Position numbers and translations under genes: made by a program
In this document: in pieces, positions 51,954 to 60,549 of the stretch
Numbering within the stretch: the first letter of the stretch is position 1
Layout: each line of letters starts with the position of its first letter
The notes under the pieces: model-generated
Database searches by the model: none
What the model was told of the DNA's origin: nothing
Seen by the model: the letters and a program-made list of their open reading frames with translations, nothing else
Assembly (NCBI RefSeq): GCF_012516435.1
Contig: NZ_CP051216.1
Location: 310,001 to 374,000, forward strand
DNA from: Pseudodesulfovibrio sp. zrk46
GTDB lineage: Bacteria > Desulfobacterota > Desulfovibrionia > Desulfovibrionales > Desulfovibrionaceae
DNA: 64,000 nucleotides
Direction: 5' to 3'

Positions 51954-52856
51954 CTAGGGAAAAACTCGCTTCCAAGAGTCTAATTCAGGAGAAATGAACC
52001 CACACTCTCGATACGCACTACGAAATGCCCCGCGCGATTTGAGTATGGCAATGCCCCGTTGCAACGCTTCAAAGATGTCTTTTCCCCTTGGATGCAGTCT
52101 GGAAACCATGAAATGACGGGTTCCACGCAAACCAACAGTAATACCGGGGACAATGCCCAGTCCTTCCGGCATGCTTTTCCGAATGTTTGTATATTCGTAC
52201 ATGCCGAAATCCACCCGTCCTTCTTGCAACATTTTCAATTGAAGCGAGTATTGTGAGACGCTAAAAATCTCGACAATACCCATTTCATGCAGGGTCTTTT
52301 GATCTATGCGCCAACGATGCCCAGTCACAGCAGAGAGCTTTTGCAGATCGGTTTTGGACTTGGCTTGCATAAGATATTTAGAATTATTTAATCGCCCAAC
52401 GACGACTTTGAGGAATTCCCCATCCCCGATAATCTCATCGCTTTGGAACACCCTGTCATCAAAATCACTTTTCCACGTCTCAAATCCAAGTACTGGACTT
52501 AGCCCCATCTTAACATCTTCTATTGCTCGTGCCGGATTTGGAACAGCATAATATTGAAGCTTTACATCGAGCCCCCCAAGAGCCAAAGCCTGCTGCAACA
52601 AAACCATATCCACAACAATTCGGTTGGAATAGAGAGAAGAAAAATTTGTAATGCCCAATGGATTGGCCCCTTTTTCAGCCAAAAACGACTGATAGAGAGG
52701 ATAGTTTGCCTTCATTACTGGGACAGAAAAAGTCAGCAATTGGGGTGAATCCTTGCCCTCTTCAATGGATATTTGAGCCGCAACAGATAATTGAGCGGAC
52801 ACCAAAGACAGGGCAATCACCATACAAAATATACTGAGAGCAGAACGACGTTTCAT
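51954..52856 (-). CDS. Periplasmic solute-binding protein (family 3-like)
   Basis: A 300-residue exported protein with a signal peptide ending near SVAAQ. The mature part has the two-lobe outline of extracellular solute-binding or sensor proteins: LTFSVPVMKANYPLY, GLGIVPGITVGLRGTRHFMVS, and HPRGKDIFEALQRGIAILKSRGAFRSAY near the end. No ABC permease or ATPase is next to it, so it may be an orphan sensor. It is somewhat AT-richer than its neighbours. AAGGTG precedes the ATG. Confidence 0.75.
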   Translation of the reverse strand: MKRRSALSIFCMVIALSLVSAQLSVAAQISIEEGKDSPQLLTFSVPVMKANYPLYQSFLAEKGANPLGITNFSSLYSNRIVVDMVLLQQALALGGLDVKLQYYAVPNPARAIEDVKMGLSPVLGFETWKSDFDDRVFQSDEIIGDGEFLKVVVGRLNNSKYLMQAKSKTDLQKLSAVTGHRWRIDQKTLHEMGIVEIFSVSQYSLQLKMLQEGRVDFGMYEYTNIRKSMPEGLGIVPGITVGLRGTRHFMVSRLHPRGKDIFEALQRGIAILKSRGAFRSAYRECGFISPELDSWKRVFP

Positions 52857-52952
52857 TTCTTCACCTTAATTAGGCAATCAAGACAGGAGATATTATAAAT
52901 ACGGTTAAGTGCATCCAGCGTTTCAGATTTGACTATATCAACTCAAATTCAC

Positions 52953-52987
52953 AAAAAAAGGAGCCCGGCAAAAGCCGGGCTCCTTTA
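52953..52987 (-). terminator. Terminator of the hynBA operon
   Basis: AAAAGGAGCCCGGC/GCCGGGCTCCTTT stem with an AAAA loop; on the minus strand it ends in a run of T, 22 bp after hynA. Confidence 0.9.
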
Positions 52988-53008
52988 TTATTGCGTTCTG
53001 GTCCTGGA

Positions 53009-54730
53009 CTACAGGATCTTGAACTTCTTGACGTTACCGGTCTTGTTGTCGATGACGTGCACGCCACAAGCGATGCAGGGGTCATAGGAGTGAACGGTAC
53101 GCAGGATTTCAACCGGACGTTCCGGATCGGCGATCGGGGTGTTGTCCAGCAGAGCTTCTTCAGTGGGACCGGGCAGGTCGTTGTCACAACGGGGGCCCAG
53201 GTTCCAGGTGGAAGGCACGACGAGCTGGAAGTTCTCGATCTTGGAATCCTTGATGTTGATCCAGTGGCTCAGGCCGCCGCGAGGAGCGTTGACGAAGCCA
53301 ACACCCTGTGCCTCTGCGGGCATGTCCCAATCCTTGCAGATGTCCATTTTGCCCTTGGCAACGTTCTCTTTGAGATCGTTGACCCAGTCAGCGGTCTTGA
53401 GAGCGGTGATGAGACATTCAACGCCGCGAGCACCGGTACGACCGAGGGTGGAGAACAGTGCATCCGGACCGACTTCGAGTTTACCGAGGACGAAGTCAAC
53501 GTACTTCTTGAACTCGGGCTGACCCTTTGCGTAGTTGACCAGGCAGGTAGCCAGAGGGCCGACCTCGATGGACTTGCCGTCGTAACGGGGAGCCTTCATC
53601 CAGGAGTACTTGGTCTTGTCGTCCAGGCTGGTGTACATGGGATCCGTCACACCTGCGTAGGGGTGCTTCGGAGAGCTGTCTTTGTACCAGGAGTGCTTCA
53701 CATGCTCTTCGATCTTGGAGGGATCGAATTCCATCGGGTTGCTCAGGTCGCGATTCAGGATCACGCCGGGCTTCACGTAACGGGAATTCAGATCGGTCTC
53801 GCCACCCTGTGCCGGGTATTCGCCGAAGGACATGAAGTTGGTGGTACCACCGATGTTTGCCCAATCCTTGTAGTAGGAAGCAACGGCAATCAGATCGGGG
53901 ATGTAACAGTCAAGAATGAAGTCCATGATGTCAGAGTAGAGACCAAGGAAGTCATTGATGTACTTGTCGGTGAGGCCTTCGTAACAGGTTACGCCGCCCA
54001 TGACGGTGAACTGGGTGTGCGGGTTTTTAGCACCCCAAACAGCCATGGCGCGGGCAGCCTTAACCTGCAGGTGCAGGGCGGCCAAGTAGTGGTTGGTAGC
54101 CAGCAGGTTTACTTCGGGCGGAAGGACGTAAGCCGGGTGGCCGCCGAGGAAGTAAGCGTTGGTGAAGATACCGAGACGACCGGAATCGACGATACCCTTT
54201 ACGGTGTCTTTGGTCTTCTGGAGTTCTTCTTTGCTGGTAACGATTTTGGGATCGGGGCGCACGGTCTTGGCGACGGCAGCGGCGATCTCAGCAGTTTTGT
54301 TAACGTCGGCATTCAGGCAACCTGCGACATCGACGAAGTCGAGAGCGTGCAGATGATAGAAGTGGACGATGTGATCATGCATGAACTGCGCAGCCAGCAC
54401 CAGGTTACGGATGATGGTGGCGTTGTGGGGCAGTTCTGCGTCAACGCCGACAGCATTGTCGACGGCGCGGATAGAAGCGAGTGCGTGCACGTAGGTGCAG
54501 ACACCGCAGGAACGCTGGGTAAAGTGCTGGGCGTCGCGGGGATCACGGCCTTTCAGGATGATCTCCAGACCGCGGAACAGCTGGGAGCTGCTGCGAACGT
54601 CGACGATCTTACCGTCTTCGACCACAGCTTCCACACGAAGGTGACCTTCGATTCTGGTTACCGGATCAACGATAACGTCGTGTTTTCCGTGAGCGGCACC
54701 CGCGGCACCGGATTTAGCGCAACCGGACAT
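53009..54730 (-). CDS. hynA: Periplasmic [NiFe] hydrogenase large subunit
   Basis: Catalytic subunit for H2 oxidation in the periplasm, 573 residues. The Ni-Fe site cysteines are Cys75 and Cys78 (RSCGVC) and Cys552 and Cys555 (DPCIACGVH); the last pair contains Cys and not selenocysteine. Fifteen residues follow His558 and should be removed by the maturation protease. The N-terminal RIEGH motif is present. AAGGAGG precedes the ATG. It has no signal of its own and travels with the small subunit. Confidence 0.98.
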   Translation of the reverse strand: MSGCAKSGAAGAAHGKHDVIVDPVTRIEGHLRVEAVVEDGKIVDVRSSSQLFRGLEIILKGRDPRDAQHFTQRSCGVCTYVHALASIRAVDNAVGVDAELPHNATIIRNLVLAAQFMHDHIVHFYHLHALDFVDVAGCLNADVNKTAEIAAAVAKTVRPDPKIVTSKEELQKTKDTVKGIVDSGRLGIFTNAYFLGGHPAYVLPPEVNLLATNHYLAALHLQVKAARAMAVWGAKNPHTQFTVMGGVTCYEGLTDKYINDFLGLYSDIMDFILDCYIPDLIAVASYYKDWANIGGTTNFMSFGEYPAQGGETDLNSRYVKPGVILNRDLSNPMEFDPSKIEEHVKHSWYKDSSPKHPYAGVTDPMYTSLDDKTKYSWMKAPRYDGKSIEVGPLATCLVNYAKGQPEFKKYVDFVLGKLEVGPDALFSTLGRTGARGVECLITALKTADWVNDLKENVAKGKMDICKDWDMPAEAQGVGFVNAPRGGLSHWINIKDSKIENFQLVVPSTWNLGPRCDNDLPGPTEEALLDNTPIADPERPVEILRTVHSYDPCIACGVHVIDNKTGNVKKFKIL

Positions 54731-54798
54731 ATTATATCCTCCTTGAGAATGTATTCAGATTTGCGTCTGCTTAACTGAAGCTTGTGTACAACCTACGA

Positions 54799-55785
54799 CT
54801 AGAAGTCGGTGAGGTCAGCGTACATGTAAGCTTCGCCATCCCAGTCAGCGCCATCCCAGAAATCAGGCTGGGAACAGCCGATGCAGGGGTGACCAGCCTG
54901 GACGGGCCAGTTGTACTGGTTGAATTTCACGGTCGGACAGTTGTTGAAAGTCTCGGGACCGCGGCAACCCAGTTTACGCAGACACCAGCCCTTGCGAGCT
55001 TCTTCGGAACCAAAGGATTCAGCGAACTGATCCATGTCGAAGAATTCCTGGCGGGGGCAGTTGTCGTGGACGGATTCGCCGTAGAAAGCGACCGGACGAC
55101 CTACATCGTCGAGATCCGGGACACCCTTGGTCAGGAAATGCACGATAGTGCCGACCAGGGAGAACGGATTGGGAGGACAACCGGGAACGTTGATGATGGG
55201 CTTACCGGGGTACAGCTCGCCAATACCCTTCGTACCAGTCGGGTTCGGCTTGGCTTTCTGCACACCACCGTATGCGGCACAGGTGCCGTAGGTGATGGTA
55301 GCGGTAGCTTTTTCAACGACCTTGGTAGTATTTTCCAGCATGGTGTGACCACCGACCTTGCCGTGGCCACCGGGCTCTTTTGCAGTACCGGCGACAGCGG
55401 TGGGGACGCCACCTTCGATGACAGCAACAAAGTTACCACCAGCAACGGTATCCCACAGAGCTTTTTCAGCGGCGTGACCGGCAGCAGCCATGATGGTTTC
55501 ATGGTAGTTGAGAGAAATGTAGTCCAGAATGAGAGCATCGATGTAGGGCTCGACGGTTCTCAGGATGGACTCGGAACAACCAGTACATTCCGCGTTATGC
55601 AGCCAGACCACGTCGGGTCGATTGTCAGCTGTGAGGGCTTCGGCGACTTTCGGTGCGAAAGCCGGACCCATGCCCATCACTGCGGCCACGGTTCCGCAGA
55701 ACTTCATGAAATCACGACGAGTGACGCCGCGTTTTTCCAGCCGTTCCACGGCTCCGTCCCTGCCATGACCTACGGAAAATTTCAT
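54799..55785 (-). CDS. hynB: Periplasmic [NiFe] hydrogenase small subunit
   Basis: Electron-transfer subunit with iron-sulfur clusters, 328 residues. A Tat signal ([10 protein letters not shown], then a hydrophobic run to about residue 50) exports the folded heterodimer. The proximal cluster site starts with [10 protein letters not shown]; further cluster ligands lie in [18 protein letters not shown], and the C-terminal [13 protein letters not shown]. No membrane anchor follows, so it is the soluble periplasmic type that passes electrons to cytochrome c3. It is first in the operon, 68 bp ahead of hynA. Confidence 0.98.
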   Translation of the reverse strand: MKFSVGHGRDGAVERLEKRGVTRRDFMKFCGTVAAVMGMGPAFAPKVAEALTADNRPDVVWLHNAECTGCSESILRTVEPYIDALILDYISLNYHETIMAAAGHAAEKALWDTVAGGNFVAVIEGGVPTAVAGTAKEPGGHGKVGGHTMLENTTKVVEKATATITYGTCAAYGGVQKAKPNPTGTKGIGELYPGKPIINVPGCPPNPFSLVGTIVHFLTKGVPDLDDVGRPVAFYGESVHDNCPRQEFFDMDQFAESFGSEEARKGWCLRKLGCRGPETFNNCPTVKFNQYNWPVQAGHPCIGCSQPDFWDGADWDGEAYMYADLTDF

Positions 55786-55852
55786 AGAACACCTCCGTAA
55801 TAAAATGAGTCTGTTATGAAGTAGAGAACACCGTTATTCCCAATCATAACCG

Positions 55853-55941
55853 TCGGGCACATGCCCGAACTCGGACCTAACCATTTTCAGTGTCACGTTC
55901 ACCATAAAGGTGACACTGTCAGTATATCTTTTCCGAGTTCG
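55853..55941. promoter_or_regulatory. Nested inverted repeats upstream of hynBA
   Basis: Two perfect 9 bp inverted repeats are nested: outer CGAACTCGG (55866-55874) with CCGAGTTCG (55933-55941), inner CAGTGTCAC (55888-55896) with GTGACACTG (55910-55918). The gaps between outer and inner arms are 13 and 14 bp. A further dyad TCGGGCA-CA-TGCCCGA (55853-55868) touches the outer arm. They sit 68-156 bp before the hynB start. They may be stacked operator sites for a dimeric regulator. Confidence 0.55.
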
Positions 55942-56119
55942 TGCTATAACCCCCCGGAAAAATTAATTAACAACCTCGTAACTCGCTTTACAAACAAAAT
56001 CAATAGGGAACTAAAAAAAACTTTCAAACGTATCGGCACGCTACATGCAATTGAGAATCACATCCGGCAAGAAATGCCGATTGAATGAACAATCAATTTT
56101 TGTGACCAAAGAGTTAATA
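55942..56119. other. Intergenic stretch without a recognised feature
   Basis: AT-rich spacer between the hyn control region and the cysteine-cluster gene. An open frame runs through from 56045, but there is no Shine-Dalgarno and its codons look unselected. Confidence 0.5.
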
Positions 56120-56935
56120 ATGCCCGGCCATTGCCGAAAAACACCAACATTACTCACAATGACACGAAATCCGACAACTCCATACGTCTTAGCAATTTGC
56201 GAAAATTCGCACATTCGACTGGATTTACCGCTGCCCAAAGCGGAAATCTCGGCCTTTGAATTGCTCCCTGCCGTGTTCGAATTGACGGATAAAATGGTCA
56301 TGGCTTCCTGCGACGATGTGTTAGCTATGAACCACCCTGTTCGGTGCGGCGCCGGATGCGGTTCATGCTGCAAGCAACTCGTCCCGATCAGCGAGTATGA
56401 GGCGGTCCATCTGGCGGATGTCGTCCGTTCCATGGAGCCGTCCAAACGCAGCCGCGTCGTCTCCCGTTTCACCAAGGCCGTCATCCAGCTCGAACAATCA
56501 GGACTGCTGGAGGATCTTACTCACGTATATGGAAATGAAGTAACAGACACGGCAAAAGTGTTGGATGTGAAGAAACGATATTGGGAGCTTTCCATCCCCT
56601 GTCCTTTCCTCGAAGACGAATCCTGCTCCATCCACCCGGATCGTCCGGTGGCGTGTCGCCAGTATCTGGTAACCTCTGCTCCTTCCAAGTGTCAGGACAT
56701 ATATTCCGATAGAGAAGCTCATGAGGTGGTTCTCCACTCCATGGATATCGGAGGCGCACTGGCTTCTTTTTCCGGTGAAGGCATCCAGCCCTCACGAGTC
56801 ATGCCGCACGTTTTGAGCCTGCTGGCCGAGCGAGGAATTCGCTCCCGCCCTGCTGTAATGATGCCGGCAGAGCGCATGATGGGCCGCTTCCTTGATCTCA
56901 TCGCGGAAGGATTTACCCGCCACAACAAAAGTTGA
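56120..56935 (+). CDS. YkgJ-family cysteine cluster protein
   Basis: A 271-residue protein with the zinc- or iron-binding cysteine cluster of the YkgJ/Fe-S-oxidoreductase-like family: CGAGCGSCCKQL near residue 80, then CPFLEDESCSIHPDRPVACRQYLV near residue 160. The start is uncertain: 56120 (MPGHCRKT) has AGAG upstream, and 56159 is an alternative. It is divergent from hynBA. Cellular role unknown. Confidence 0.8.
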   Translation: MPGHCRKTPTLLTMTRNPTTPYVLAICENSHIRLDLPLPKAEISAFELLPAVFELTDKMVMASCDDVLAMNHPVRCGAGCGSCCKQLVPISEYEAVHLADVVRSMEPSKRSRVVSRFTKAVIQLEQSGLLEDLTHVYGNEVTDTAKVLDVKKRYWELSIPCPFLEDESCSIHPDRPVACRQYLVTSAPSKCQDIYSDREAHEVVLHSMDIGGALASFSGEGIQPSRVMPHVLSLLAERGIRSRPAVMMPAERMMGRFLDLIAEGFTRHNKS

Positions 56936-56996
56936 CTTCATTTCTCAGCCATAGCACCTTTGGTATGGACAAAAACATCCAGCCAAGGAGCTGCCA

Positions 56997-57302
56997 ATGA
57001 GCGTCATCATCGACCTGACCATATTCCCCATGGATAAGCAGGGCCCGAGTCTCAGCCCGTATGTCGCCCGCATAATCAATGTCATCAAAGATTCCGGTCT
57101 GAACTACCAGCTCGGCCCCATGGGCACGGCCATTGAAGGCGAATGGGACGAAGTGATGGAAGTAGTGGATGCCTGCTACAAGAAATTGGAACCGGATTGC
57201 GACCGCATCTATCTGGCCATGAAGGCAGACTGCCGCAAAGACAGGACAAACGGCATGTCAGGCAAAGTGGAAAGCGTACAGAGCAAACTTAATTCCATTT
57301 AA
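56997..57302 (+). CDS. Thiamine-binding protein (MTH1187/YkoF-like family)
   Basis: A 101-residue ferredoxin-fold protein of the UPF0045 (PF01910) family that binds thiamine or related ligands. It begins MSVIIDLTIFPMDKQGPSLSPYVARI and has YQLGPMGTAIEGEWDEVMEVVDACYKKL, the ligand-site stretch of the family. It is a single small gene with an AAGGAG-type site upstream. No TPP riboswitch was seen. Confidence 0.88.
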   Translation: MSVIIDLTIFPMDKQGPSLSPYVARIINVIKDSGLNYQLGPMGTAIEGEWDEVMEVVDACYKKLEPDCDRIYLAMKADCRKDRTNGMSGKVESVQSKLNSI

Positions 57303-57370
57303 CTTGAAACCTCGCCCGATTATGGTATCTAGATCATAACAAGCAATACCATTTACTCAAGAGAGGCAGC

Positions 57371-58021
57371 GTGACCATCGTCCAGCAGCAAATTCAGATG
57401 AAGCAGGTTTCCCGCGGGAATTACCTGATGCGCAACGTTCTCAAGCACAACGTTGTCTTCAATGAAGGGACCAAGGGCGATGCCGCGTACATCCTCACCG
57501 AGGGCAAGATAGAAATCTCCGGTATCATCGAGGGGCACAAGAAGGTCTTTGCCATCCTCAAACCCATTTCCATTTTCGGAGAGATGGCGCTCTTTCTGGA
57601 CGAAGGGATGCGCACAGCCACAGCTATCGCGCTGGAAGACTCCAAAGTCATCGTCGTGACCAAGGACGACCTTCAGGAGTTCATGCGCGAGTCTCCCAAG
57701 GTCATCGCTTCCATCATTACCGTTCTGGTCAGTCGACTGAAGTCCACCACAAAGAAGGCCATGAGAGTTCCCTCTACGGGAATGGGTGTTGTACGCACAT
57801 TGGACCTGTTCGCGTCGAACGGAGTTATGTCCATCAAGTACGACAATCTGATCAAATCACTGGCCGATACCTTTGTCACCACCACGGACAAGATTGAAGG
57901 CTATATTCACGGGTTAGCCGAACAAGGCTTGCTGGCTGTCGGACGCGATCAGAATGACACTCGCATTGTCAAATTACGCGAACGGAACATCCTGCACGAA
58001 GTAATGAAAAAGAAGGACTAG
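57371..58021 (+). CDS. Crp/Fnr-like cyclic-nucleotide-binding regulator
   Basis: A 216-residue protein. Residues 25-115 form a cNMP-binding beta-barrel (FNEGTKGDAAYILTEGKIEISG, IFGEMALFLDEGMRTATAIA, with the phosphate-cassette pattern GEMA..R.ATA). The C-terminus (150-216) is a weak winged helix (ADTFVTTTDKIEGYIHGLAEQGLL) without a clear canonical recognition helix. It starts with GTG after GAGAGG. The target genes are unknown. Confidence 0.82.
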   Translation: MTIVQQQIQMKQVSRGNYLMRNVLKHNVVFNEGTKGDAAYILTEGKIEISGIIEGHKKVFAILKPISIFGEMALFLDEGMRTATAIALEDSKVIVVTKDDLQEFMRESPKVIASIITVLVSRLKSTTKKAMRVPSTGMGVVRTLDLFASNGVMSIKYDNLIKSLADTFVTTTDKIEGYIHGLAEQGLLAVGRDQNDTRIVKLRERNILHEVMKKKD

Positions 58022-58023
58022 AC

Positions 58024-58770
58024 CTAGTCCAAAGCCACCAGCTCCAGTTCTCCCCACGCGGCCAGCTTGTCGTCATACTGGGCAAACACCCCTTCAAGGC
58101 CATATTCCGTCAACTGTTGTGCCACCTTGAGCACCTTGTCGATATCCGCTTCGGATCGAAGCAGGTTGCACAGCGCTGTAGCCGCTGCATCGGCGAACCG
58201 TGCATCTTTTGCACGAACAGCAACAAGGTCACCGTTCCCGAGACTCAGAGAATGCCCAATGACACCGCTTGAAGCACAGACCGCCACCGGAAAGGCGTCC
58301 GCTTCAACCTTCAGCCCTACCATGGCGCCAGAATCAGGTTCGGCCAGCAAAGCCACAACGCGTTCGCGAGTCGAGTGCATGTAAGTGTCGCCCCCGTTCT
58401 CCACAAGGAGATTGGGGCTCTCGGAAACGAACCTATCCCCAACAGCCTGCGCAACCGCACCAGCCACAGCGGCCATGGGGCCAACGCCAACAGCATCTAC
58501 CGCCGCGATCATTGCCCTGATAATAGGTGGTGCTTCGTCCGGCATGGGCAGTGGCGCGAGGCTATCGGCAAACTCAGGATGGAACATGATCCAGTTTTTG
58601 ATTTCGCCACGAACCTGCGAGACATACGACGCAATTTCATGGCGCAGATCTTTTTCAGCGACAATCAACAGGTCTGTCTGTTCCACAGCAACCTGAAACC
58701 GAATTTCGCCCTCCTGCGGGCGTACGCTGTCCCGATACGACCGCTCTGCCGAAAGATGGGGCTTTTTCAT
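58024..58770 (-). CDS. UPF0280-family protein
   Basis: A 248-residue protein of the UPF0280 family, related to ApbE-type flavin transferases. It shows MIAAVDAVGVGPMAAVAGAVAQAVG near residue 90, VENGGDTYM near residue 125, and VCASSGVIGHSLSLGNGDLVAV, a typical family stretch. The start at 58770 has GGAGAG seven bases upstream; a GTG five codons earlier is less likely. An unusual set of GAACA repeats lies upstream. Confidence 0.85.
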   Translation of the reverse strand: MKKPHLSAERSYRDSVRPQEGEIRFQVAVEQTDLLIVAEKDLRHEIASYVSQVRGEIKNWIMFHPEFADSLAPLPMPDEAPPIIRAMIAAVDAVGVGPMAAVAGAVAQAVGDRFVSESPNLLVENGGDTYMHSTRERVVALLAEPDSGAMVGLKVEADAFPVAVCASSGVIGHSLSLGNGDLVAVRAKDARFADAAATALCNLLRSEADIDKVLKVAQQLTEYGLEGVFAQYDDKLAAWGELELVALD

Positions 58771-58790
58771 CAACACACTCTCCACAACAA

Positions 58791-58864
58791 TGTTCCTAAT
58801 TTGGAACAGGTTACGAACATACTTGGGAACATATTAGGAACACGAAACGAACAAGTTTTCCACA
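58791..58864. promoter_or_regulatory. Five phased GAACA repeats with an inverted partner
   Basis: GAACA occurs at 58804, 58815, 58827, 58838 and 58849, spaced 11, 12, 11 and 11 bp, so all face the same side of the helix. A reverse copy TGTTC is at 58791. TGTTCCTAAT (58791-58800) is repeated inverted as ATTAGGAACA (58833-58842). TTTTCCACA, a DnaA-box variant, ends the block. It lies 21-94 bp before the UPF0280 start. Confidence 0.55.
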
Positions 58865-58899
58865 GTTGGAATTGAAGGCAAGAACAGCTTTCGACGAAT

Positions 58900-59142
58900 G
58901 AAGAATGAACGAGCTGGACTGCCTGCCCTATCACTGCTGTCGTCATCTCTAAAGCTCGCTCAACCCCGAGCGAAGCGAGCGACAAATGGTTTAGGAGATT
59001 CTTAAGAACCCTTTTCCCAAAGGGTTCTTAAGCCGTCGGGCTTCAGCCGCTAGCGAGTCTTCGAGCTTTACGGATGTAGACAGCAGCGATAGACGCCCCA
59101 CCAGCGAGGTGCTCCCGCTGGCAAGCGCCGCCGGAGGCACTT
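58900..59142. repeat. Composite intergenic repeat, copy g, with long inverted repeats
   Basis: No gene is seen. Arms at 58925-58960 and 59052-59095 are imperfect inverted repeats related to copy f; the left arm lacks eight bases (GAAGACTC) present in the right. Inside lie the CCGAGCGAAGCGAGC module (58966-59003, one base different from copy f) and a 13 bp hairpin TTAAGAACCCTTT/AAAGGGTTCTTAA ending near 59031. CCAGCG/CGCTGG (59100-59120) and an inverted GCCGCCGGAGGC follow. Confidence 0.8.
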
Positions 59143-59796
59143 CTAGAATCCCATGTCCTCGTTGATCAAAACGACCTTGATGCGCCCCTGAGGGAACGAC
59201 TTCTCGGTGATCGACCAACAGTTGCAAATGCGCTGGGGGGAATTGCAATCCATACAGTAACCGGTCTTGACGCAAGGGGTCTTCATGTCGAGCCGCATGG
59301 TGTTGACGGGGGCCACGTAATCCTTGATACGCGCCATGGCGGAATCGAGATCGGCCACGAGCTTGTTGCGGGACACGAAAATCACGACATTCTTGGGACC
59401 GAACTGAATGGCGGCCGTGCGGTTGCCGATCATATCGAGATTGACGAGACAACCGTCTTCGGTGACGGCGTTAGTGCCGCAGAAGAAACAATCGACCAGC
59501 AGAGCCTGACGACGGCGCTCCATCTTGTCCTCGTTGGACAGCGATTTGTCCCAGGTGTCGAGCACTTCATAATCACCACAGTCGCGGAGATGTTCGTAAA
59601 GACCGGTGCCGGAGAAAGTAAGAGAACCGCCCCAGGATACGGAGGAGGGCTTGATTTCGGGAAGAATGTCATTCAGGACGACGTCCTTGGCAGCTTCGGC
59701 ATTGTCCGCCATGTAGACGTCAAAACCGTTTTTTTCGAGCTTTACGACCAGTTCCTTGAGATTAAGTTCCCAAAAGTTATTGATGGGGTTGTCCAT
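59143..59796 (-). CDS. LUD-domain protein (LutC-like)
   Basis: A 217-residue protein of the LUD/DUF162 family, relatives of the lactate-utilisation protein LutC. Family stretches: VSWGGSLTFSGTGLYEHLRD near residue 55, FCGTNAVTEDGCLVNLDMIGNRTAAIQFGP near residue 105, and a Cys-rich end (GYCMDCNSPQRICNCW). The start at 59796 has GGAGG upstream; the frame continues 39 codons further without support. No lutA/B genes are nearby. Confidence 0.88.
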   Translation of the reverse strand: MDNPINNFWELNLKELVVKLEKNGFDVYMADNAEAAKDVVLNDILPEIKPSSVSWGGSLTFSGTGLYEHLRDCGDYEVLDTWDKSLSNEDKMERRRQALLVDCFFCGTNAVTEDGCLVNLDMIGNRTAAIQFGPKNVVIFVSRNKLVADLDSAMARIKDYVAPVNTMRLDMKTPCVKTGYCMDCNSPQRICNCWSITEKSFPQGRIKVVLINEDMGF

Positions 59797-59963
59797 TGCT
59801 CCTCCGTCTTCTATATAATGATATTGGTTACGTCGGTTCTGTAAAAATATGAGCGATAATAAAAAAAAGGCTCGCCTTCCGACACGAAAACTTGTAGCAA
59901 AATTCCCGACCACGCGGAAGACGCATTTATAGGCGCTTCTGCAAAATCACCATGAATTTGGCC

Positions 59964-59992
59964 TTGACGAGCGCGATGGACCCGGTTATATG
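59964..59992 (+). promoter_or_regulatory. Promoter of the rpmH cluster
   Basis: TTGACG (59964-59969) and TATATG (59987-59992) with a 17 bp spacer, 54 bp before rpmH. This is the best sigma-70-like promoter in the window. Confidence 0.75.
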
Positions 59993-60045
59993 CTTCCGTT
60001 CACCGCAGCTTTTGAAGCGAAATTTTACTCTCAGGAGATATTGAT

Positions 60046-60180
60046 ATGAAACGTACTTATCAGCCCAGCAAATGCCGTCGTAAAAGAACCCACGGTTTCC
60101 TGGTGCGTTCCCGCACCAAAAACGGTCGCGCCGTCATCCGTCGTCGTCGCGCCAAAGGGCGTAAGAGATTAGCCGTTTAG
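60046..60180 (+). CDS. rpmH: Ribosomal protein L34
   Basis: A 44-residue, highly basic large-subunit protein. The conserved signature [18 protein letters not shown] and the end [13 protein letters not shown] are complete. AGGAG lies upstream of the ATG. It heads the rpmH-rnpA-yidD-yidC-khpB cluster. Confidence 0.98.
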   Translation: MKRTYQPSKCRRKRTHGFLVRSRTKNGRAVIRRRRAKGRKRLAV

Positions 60181-60539
60181 CTTGGAACAAGGAGCGTCGG
60201 CTGCTCAAAAGCCCCGAGTTCACGGCGTGTTACGAACGGGGCAGGAAATATTTCACCAGAAGTTTCATCCTGTTCGTCTTACGACGTAGTGAAGACCAGG
60301 GCGTGTATCGCCTTGGTCTTACCGTGAGCAAGAAGATGGGCAATGCAGTGGCGCGCAACCGGATCAAAAGGGTGCTGCGCGAGTACTTTAGGCTGCATCA
60401 AGACCACTTTGAACTGCCTCTGGATATTGTCGTTATTCCCAAGCGGAATCTACAGGCCCAGCAGCTAACACTCGCCCTCGCCAAAGCAGAGATCACACCG
60501 CTTCTTACCCGTATTGCGGGAGAAGCGGCTGTCTCGTAA
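60168..60539 (+). CDS. rnpA: Ribonuclease P protein component
   Basis: Protein cofactor of RNase P, which trims the 5' ends of tRNAs. The conserved N-terminal part ([20 protein letters not shown]) and the RNR motif ([15 protein letters not shown]) are both present, about 123 residues in total. No ATG, GTG or TTG is in frame between the upstream stop (60162) and the GTG at 60303, which is too far in. The likely start is ATT at 60168, overlapping rpmH by 13 bp; CTG at 60201 is an alternative. Confidence 0.92.
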   Translation: MSRLAWNKERRLLKSPEFTACYERGRKYFTRSFILFVLRRSEDQGVYRLGLTVSKKMGNAVARNRIKRVLREYFRLHQDHFELPLDIVVIPKRNLQAQQLTLALAKAEITPLLTRIAGEAAVS

Positions 60540-60549
60540 GCGAGGATAA

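Noticed and set aside
53009-53080. Selenocysteine ([NiFeSe]) hydrogenase
   Set aside because: The C-terminal motif DPCIACGVH uses ordinary Cys codons and no in-frame TGA is present.
52991-54778. 595-residue plus-strand frame opposite hynA
   Set aside because: It mirrors the hydrogenase large subunit, whose motifs are complete. G+C-rich codons leave the opposite frame open.
56936-56996. TPP riboswitch before the thiamine-binding gene
   Set aside because: The 61 bp gap is too short and lacks the CTGAGA element.
58856-60045. Replication origin near rpmH
   Set aside because: Only one DnaA-box-like TTTTCCACA was found, and no dnaA or cluster of boxes is visible.
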